Part shown: one piece after another, positions 60,165 to 64,000 of the stretch
How the letters are laid out: the number at the start of each line of letters is the position of its first letter
Position numbering within the stretch: the stretch's first letter is position 1
Source of the DNA: Falsiroseomonas sp051860665
Lineage (GTDB): Bacteria > Pseudomonadota > Alphaproteobacteria > Acetobacterales > Acetobacteraceae
Direction: 5' to 3'
DNA length: 64,000 bases
Assembly: GCF_051860665.1 (NCBI RefSeq)
Contig: NZ_JBHYDM010000002.1
Location: forward strand, 248,001-312,000
Made by a program: the position numbers and the translations under genes
Notes under the pieces: model-generated
The model's input: the letters and a program-made list of their open reading frames with translations, nothing else
The model's database searches: none
What the model was told of the DNA's origin: nothing

Positions 60165-62984
60165 TCAGTCGAACAAGGCGAGGTCCGGCAGATCGGGGCG
60201 GAGGTGGCGCAGCAGGGCGTAGCCGATGCCCGCCACGCCGTTGCAGAGGCCGGGCATCACCACCCCCGGCAGGGCCGGCAGGACCGGGCGCAGCGCCCCG
60301 GCGCAGGCCTGCCCGGCCAGTTCCCCCGCGAGCGCCGCCGCCGCCCGCTTCTGGCCGGTGGCGTCCAGCGCCATCAGCAAGCCGGCGCGGCCGCGCCAGA
60401 GCCCGTCCCCGCCGGCCACGGCCGCGTTCACCATGGCCGCATCGGGCGGCGCGCCCTGCGCCAGCGCGACGCCGAGCGCGCCCCGCCCCCAGCCGCCCCC
60501 GACCGGCGCGCTGCCCATTGGCGGCCCGGCGGGGGATGCGACCTCCAGCCCCGCCCGGGCGGCGCGGCGGAGCGCGAGGGCGATGCCGGCCCGGCCGGTG
60601 ACCAGCCCGGCATCGTCCACCTCCGCGGACCGCGACTCCAGCCGACGCAGCAGGGGCGCCAGCGCGGCCAGCGCCAGCCGGGCGGGATCCAGGCGATGCA
60701 CCGCCAGCACCGCCAGCACCGCCCCCGCCAGCCCCGTGCCGAGGCTCGGCTCCCGCGCCTGCAGGTCCAGCAGGCGCCCGGCCTGCGCCTGGGCGCGGTC
60801 CGCGCACCAGGCGGGCCCGCCGAGCCGGGCCAGCGCAGCATGTCCCCAGGCCTCGCCGCCGATGCCCTCCAGCAGTCCCGGCTGTGGCTCCGCCAGGCTG
60901 GTCTGGGCCGGGGGCAGGCCGGTCGGGCGCAGCGCCGCCAGCGCGCCGTCGCGCCAGGCCAGCGTCTCGGCGCTCGGCTGCACCGCGGCGAGGGCCGCCA
61001 GGAAGACCGCGATGCCCAGCGTGCCGTCGGCGAGGCTGAAGTTGAAGCCGAGCAGTTCCATCGCGCCGAGCCGCACGTCGTGCCGCGGGCAGTGCCAGGT
61101 CAGGCTGCCGTCATGCCCCGCCACGGCGGTGCCGCGCAGGCTGCGGGCGATGGCCAGGGCGCCGGCCAGGGGCGGCATCGGCGGCGCAGGGGGCGGTTCG
61201 GGGTCCGCCGGCCGGTGGCCCAGGATGCGCAGCTGCAGCGCCATGCCGACCGCCCGGCGCTGGAAATCCTCGTCGGCGGCAGCGAGGCGGGCGAGGCGCC
61301 GGCGGGCATTGGCGAGCGGCCCGTGCGGCGCGATGCCGGCCACCACCACGCCCTGCCGGTCGCGCAGGTCGGTGCCTTCCGCGACGAGGTCGAAGCGCGG
61401 GATGTCGAGCTCGGCCAGCGCCCGCTTCTCCGCCGCGACAAGGCCCGCGAAGCGCGGCGGCGCCGCGAAGGGGGCAAGCATCCGCGCCAGCTGTTCCAGG
61501 TGCACGTCCCAGGCCGCGCCATCGGCCAGGCAGGCCGGCTGGAAGGAGGATCGCAGGATCTGGGCATAGATCCGGCTGTCGCGGAACAGCAGCCGCACGC
61601 TGCCGGGCGCCAGCGCCGCCAGCGCCCCCGCCGCGCCGGTGAGGTCCGGCGCCGCCTCGCGCATCACCCGCATCGCCTTGAGGAAGCCGGCTTCGATGGT
61701 GGCATGGTGCAGGCGCAACTCGGCCTCGATGGGCCCGGGCGTTGCGCGGTGCGTGGCGCCGGGCTCGCCCTGGGAGCCGAAGGCGCCGTAGTGCGAGACC
61801 CGCTCCCCGGTGCCGCGATAGAGCAGCGGCAGCATGGCGGTGAGCTGGGGGCTGTGCACCAGCAGCCGACCCAGCCGCTGCACAGCATCCTCCCCGGCCG
61901 GGGGCAGGTCCGGCGGCTCGATGAGCGCCGGGGAGAGCACGGTCTCGAGGTCGATCAGCACCAGCCTGTCGCCGGCGGCGATGACATTGCCGGCGTGCAT
62001 ATCGGTGCCGCCGATGGCGCAGAGCACGCCCAGCAGCTGTCCCGCGCGGGTCCAGAAGCGCGCGAGTTCCGCCGCATCGGCGGCGTGGCGATGCGTGATG
62101 AAGGCGACCCAACCATAGCCCTGGCGCGGCAGGCAGCGCGGCACCGCCCCTTCCAGATCCAGCCCCCGGCCGCAGAGATCCCGCAGCAGGACGGCGAAGC
62201 CCAGGTCGAGCCGCAGGTCGCGCGGCTTGTAGACGACCCGCCGATGGTCCGCGAAGCGCAGCAGCACCACCATCCGCCCGCCATCATGCGGGTCCGCATC
62301 CGTGGTCTCGAGCGCCTCGGGCGGGCCGGGTTCGGTGCCGAGGAAATCCGCCAGGATCGCGGCATCCTCGGCCAGCCGGTCCAGCATCTCCGTCAGGGCC
62401 GCGGTCCAATTGGCGCAGCAGCGCGCCATCAGCCGCGCCAGCACAGGATGGGCCAGCAGCGCCTGCCGCAGCGGATCCGCGGCATCGGCCTGCCCGGCCA
62501 GGGCCTCGCCGGCCATGCGGCCCAGCAGGCGCAGCAGGTCGCGCTGCAGCGGCGCGAGCGCGGCCGGCGCCGCGCCGAGGGCGCGCAGCCGGCGCAGCGG
62601 GGCCCGGCTGGCCTGGGCCACGATCGGGGCCAGCAGGGCCGCATGGGGCAGGCCCTCGGCCAGGGCGGCCAGCTCGGCCAGGATCGCCGGCTGCGCCGGC
62701 GCGAGCAGCCCCGCGAGGGTATTGATCCAGTCGGGCAGCCGCGCCTGGTCGGCGAGCCGCACCGGCGCCAGGCGGGCCGCGGCCTGGGCGGGGTCCAGGC
62801 CGCGCCAGCGCAGCACACGTTCGAAGACCGCGACATCCCCCTTGGCCACATGCTGCCGCCACTGCGCCAAATGGTGGGCCACGGCGAGCGGATCCGCGAC
62901 GGGCACCAGCCCCGCCGCGTCCCGCTCCGCCGGCCAGCTCGCGGCGGCGGCGAGCCGGGCTCGCTCGCTGGCGGAAAGGCTCAT
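60165..62984 (-). CDS. LanM-type lanthipeptide synthetase with zinc-less cyclase domain
   Basis: This 939-residue protein has the class II LanM layout. The N-terminal dehydratase keeps key kinase/lyase motifs: DPHDGGR (231-237), VYKPRDL (Lys253), GGTDMHAGN (Asp328, His330, Asn333) and LIDLETVL (Asp345, Glu347). The C-terminal LanC-like toroid (about 600-939) ends with PGLCNGVAGIGYALLR. Where cyclases have WCHG and LCHG zinc motifs, this protein reads GWGRGALG (831-838) and GLWRGRAG (861-868), so all three zinc ligands are missing. It likely dehydrates Ser/Thr without forming thioether rings. Confidence 0.9.
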   Translation of the reverse strand: MSLSASERARLAAAASWPAERDAAGLVPVADPLAVAHHLAQWRQHVAKGDVAVFERVLRWRGLDPAQAAARLAPVRLADQARLPDWINTLAGLLAPAQPAILAELAALAEGLPHAALLAPIVAQASRAPLRRLRALGAAPAALAPLQRDLLRLLGRMAGEALAGQADAADPLRQALLAHPVLARLMARCCANWTAALTEMLDRLAEDAAILADFLGTEPGPPEALETTDADPHDGGRMVVLLRFADHRRVVYKPRDLRLDLGFAVLLRDLCGRGLDLEGAVPRCLPRQGYGWVAFITHRHAADAAELARFWTRAGQLLGVLCAIGGTDMHAGNVIAAGDRLVLIDLETVLSPALIEPPDLPPAGEDAVQRLGRLLVHSPQLTAMLPLLYRGTGERVSHYGAFGSQGEPGATHRATPGPIEAELRLHHATIEAGFLKAMRVMREAAPDLTGAAGALAALAPGSVRLLFRDSRIYAQILRSSFQPACLADGAAWDVHLEQLARMLAPFAAPPRFAGLVAAEKRALAELDIPRFDLVAEGTDLRDRQGVVVAGIAPHGPLANARRRLARLAAADEDFQRRAVGMALQLRILGHRPADPEPPPAPPMPPLAGALAIARSLRGTAVAGHDGSLTWHCPRHDVRLGAMELLGFNFSLADGTLGIAVFLAALAAVQPSAETLAWRDGALAALRPTGLPPAQTSLAEPQPGLLEGIGGEAWGHAALARLGGPAWCADRAQAQAGRLLDLQAREPSLGTGLAGAVLAVLAVHRLDPARLALAALAPLLRRLESRSAEVDDAGLVTGRAGIALALRRAARAGLEVASPAGPPMGSAPVGGGWGRGALGVALAQGAPPDAAMVNAAVAGGDGLWRGRAGLLMALDATGQKRAAAALAGELAGQACAGALRPVLPALPGVVMPGLCNGVAGIGYALLRHLRPDLPDLALFD

Positions 62985-63003
62985 CGGACAGGCCGGGCCC
63001 GGC

Positions 63004-64000
63004 TCAGCTCCACCTCCAGATCACCTTGCCGAAGCGCGCCGGATCGACGAAGGAACGCGCCAGGAAGCCGGCGGGGTCGGCTTCGTGCACGCTGTCGATC
63101 ACCACCGGCAGGCGGCCGGTCGCGTGCTCGGCGATGGCCCTTTGCAGATCCTCCGTCTGGCCGATGCAATTGCCGATGATCGAGAGGTTCATCTGCATGA
63201 CGCGCGTCATCAGGGACCCGCCGGCCTGGCGGGGCGGCGCGGCCTGCCGCGGCACCGGCGACTGGTTCTCGAAGCCGCAGGTGATGTAGCGCCCGCCGGA
63301 GCGCAGCAGCGGGATGGTGTGGGTCAGCCAGAGATCCGAGAAAGGATCGATCACCGCATCGTAGCCGCCTTCCGCCGCCAGCAGCGCGAGCACCTCCGCC
63401 CGCTCGCTCAGCGGCGGGCCGGCGGGCTGATGGACCAGCAGGTGGCGGATCCCGAGGCGCTCGAGCGCTTCGCGATGCCGTCCACCCCGGCTGAGCCCAT
63501 CCACCACCACCCCCGCCGCGCGCAGCATCGCGATGGCGAAGAGCGAGGTGTTGGAGGTCGGCGCCGTGACCAGGGCGCGGGCGCCGGGCGCGAGCGACAG
63601 GCGCCGCAGCATCGAGGCCACGGTCTGCCCGCCGATGGAAAATCCCGCGGCATGGACAGGCGACATCGCCTGCGGCACCGGCAGCAGCTTCGCCTGGTGC
63701 AGCACATGCCATTCGCGGGAGGCGTGGTTGGTCGGGATGCCGGCGAGGAGCCCTGCGACACCGCTCTCCGGCCAGGCGCCATTGCCGATCACCATCCCAC
63801 CGGGCGCGAGACCCGTGACGGCCGGCCCCACCGCCTCCACCCGCGCGCAGAATTCCGAGCCGAGCGCGTAGCTCCAATCCTCATGCGGCGCGTGCAGCGC
63901 GGCGCGCAGGCCCAGGGCGCGATCCCGGAAATTGACCGAGAAGGCCAGCACGCGGAGGAGCACAAGCTCGGCCTGCGCCGGGTCGGCCGGATCGAAATGC
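63004..64000 (-). CDS. MDR-family oxidoreductase (5' end off window)
   Basis: This medium-chain dehydrogenase/reductase has about 332 residues visible, without the structural zinc cysteines, so it is of the quinone-oxidoreductase type. The N-terminal catalytic domain shows LLRVLAFSVNFRDRALGL and LGSEFCARVEAVGPAVTGLAPGG. The nucleotide-binding region reads LVTAPTSNTSLFAIAMLRAAG, an unusual version of the usual glycine-rich loop. It lies 19 bp upstream of the LanM-type gene on the same strand. MDR reductases beside LanM genes (LtnJ type) reduce dehydroalanine to D-alanine, a plausible role here. The N-terminus lies beyond the right edge. Confidence 0.85.
   Translation of the reverse strand, partial: HFDPADPAQAELVLLRVLAFSVNFRDRALGLRAALHAPHEDWSYALGSEFCARVEAVGPAVTGLAPGGMVIGNGAWPESGVAGLLAGIPTNHASREWHVLHQAKLLPVPQAMSPVHAAGFSIGGQTVASMLRRLSLAPGARALVTAPTSNTSLFAIAMLRAAGVVVDGLSRGGRHREALERLGIRHLLVHQPAGPPLSERAEVLALLAAEGGYDAVIDPFSDLWLTHTIPLLRSGGRYITCGFENQSPVPRQAAPPRQAGGSLMTRVMQMNLSIIGNCIGQTEDLQRAIAEHATGRLPVVIDSVHEADPAGFLARSFVDPARFGKVIWRWS

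Noticed and set aside
60204..63179. 991-codon + strand open frame opposite the LanM-type gene
   Set aside because: It shows shadow-type composition and no domains. The minus strand carries clear dehydratase motifs.

Overview
The window is very GC-rich DNA from an alphaproteobacterium. Gene order (ispDF / dusB-ntrB-ntrC-ntrY-ntrX-dat-hfq-hflX, and mltB-rlpA-dacA-tmk-holB-metG-tatD-MBL) and protein style suggest Acetobacteraceae, probably a Roseomonas-like genus. The genus is inferred from synteny and composition only. No insertion sequence, phage gene, integrase or CRISPR array was seen.

Layout. 1-1.4 kb: 3' part of a chemoreceptor gene. 1.5-14.97 kb: housekeeping and nitrogen-control block, with ispDF (-) divergent from a long (+) run dusB-ntrBC-ntrYX-dat-HAD-hfq-hflX-IMPase-greB, mostly with overlapping or near-overlapping junctions. 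15-17.4 kb: small secreted proteins and an ECF sigma / membrane protein / periplasmic metal-sensor-like trio. 17.5-20.2 kb: pirin and a TPR-radical SAM protein. 20.3-26.2 kb: mazG, MBL hydrolase, tatD, metG, holB, tmk (all -). A strong candidate dif (XerC/XerD) site lies at 21228-21255; coding direction is mainly + to its left and mainly - to its right, as expected where replication forks converge. 26.3-31.3 kb: a second chemoreceptor followed by a peptidoglycan block (dacA, rlpA, mltB). 31.3-35.3 kb: amidohydrolase, small protein, LysR regulator, LpxR-like protein. 35.4-45.9 kb: surface-polysaccharide cluster (glycosyltransferases, KpsM fused to a helical-repeat domain, KpsT, KpsE, FkbM methyltransferase, a 1014-residue sulfotransferase-methyltransferase). 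45.9 kb: tRNA-Ser(UGA).

46.1 kb to the right edge: a peptide natural product (RiPP) cluster, the most interesting part. It holds a nitrile-hydratase-leader (NHLP) precursor with a Gly-Gly site and a Ser/Thr-rich, cysteine-free core; three NHLP-type export proteins (a C39 peptidase ABC transporter, a second ABC transporter, an HlyD-type adaptor); a TfuA-YcaO fusion (predicted thioamidation); a JmjC-type oxygenase; two unrecognised proteins; a LanM-type synthetase whose dehydratase motifs are intact but whose cyclase domain lacks the zinc ligands; and an MDR-family reductase. Taken together these predict a non-lanthionine peptide carrying dehydrated (perhaps then reduced, D-configured) residues and thioamide(s), possibly hydroxylated. 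I know of no characterised pathway with this combination; that is inference from sequence and memory, not a database search.
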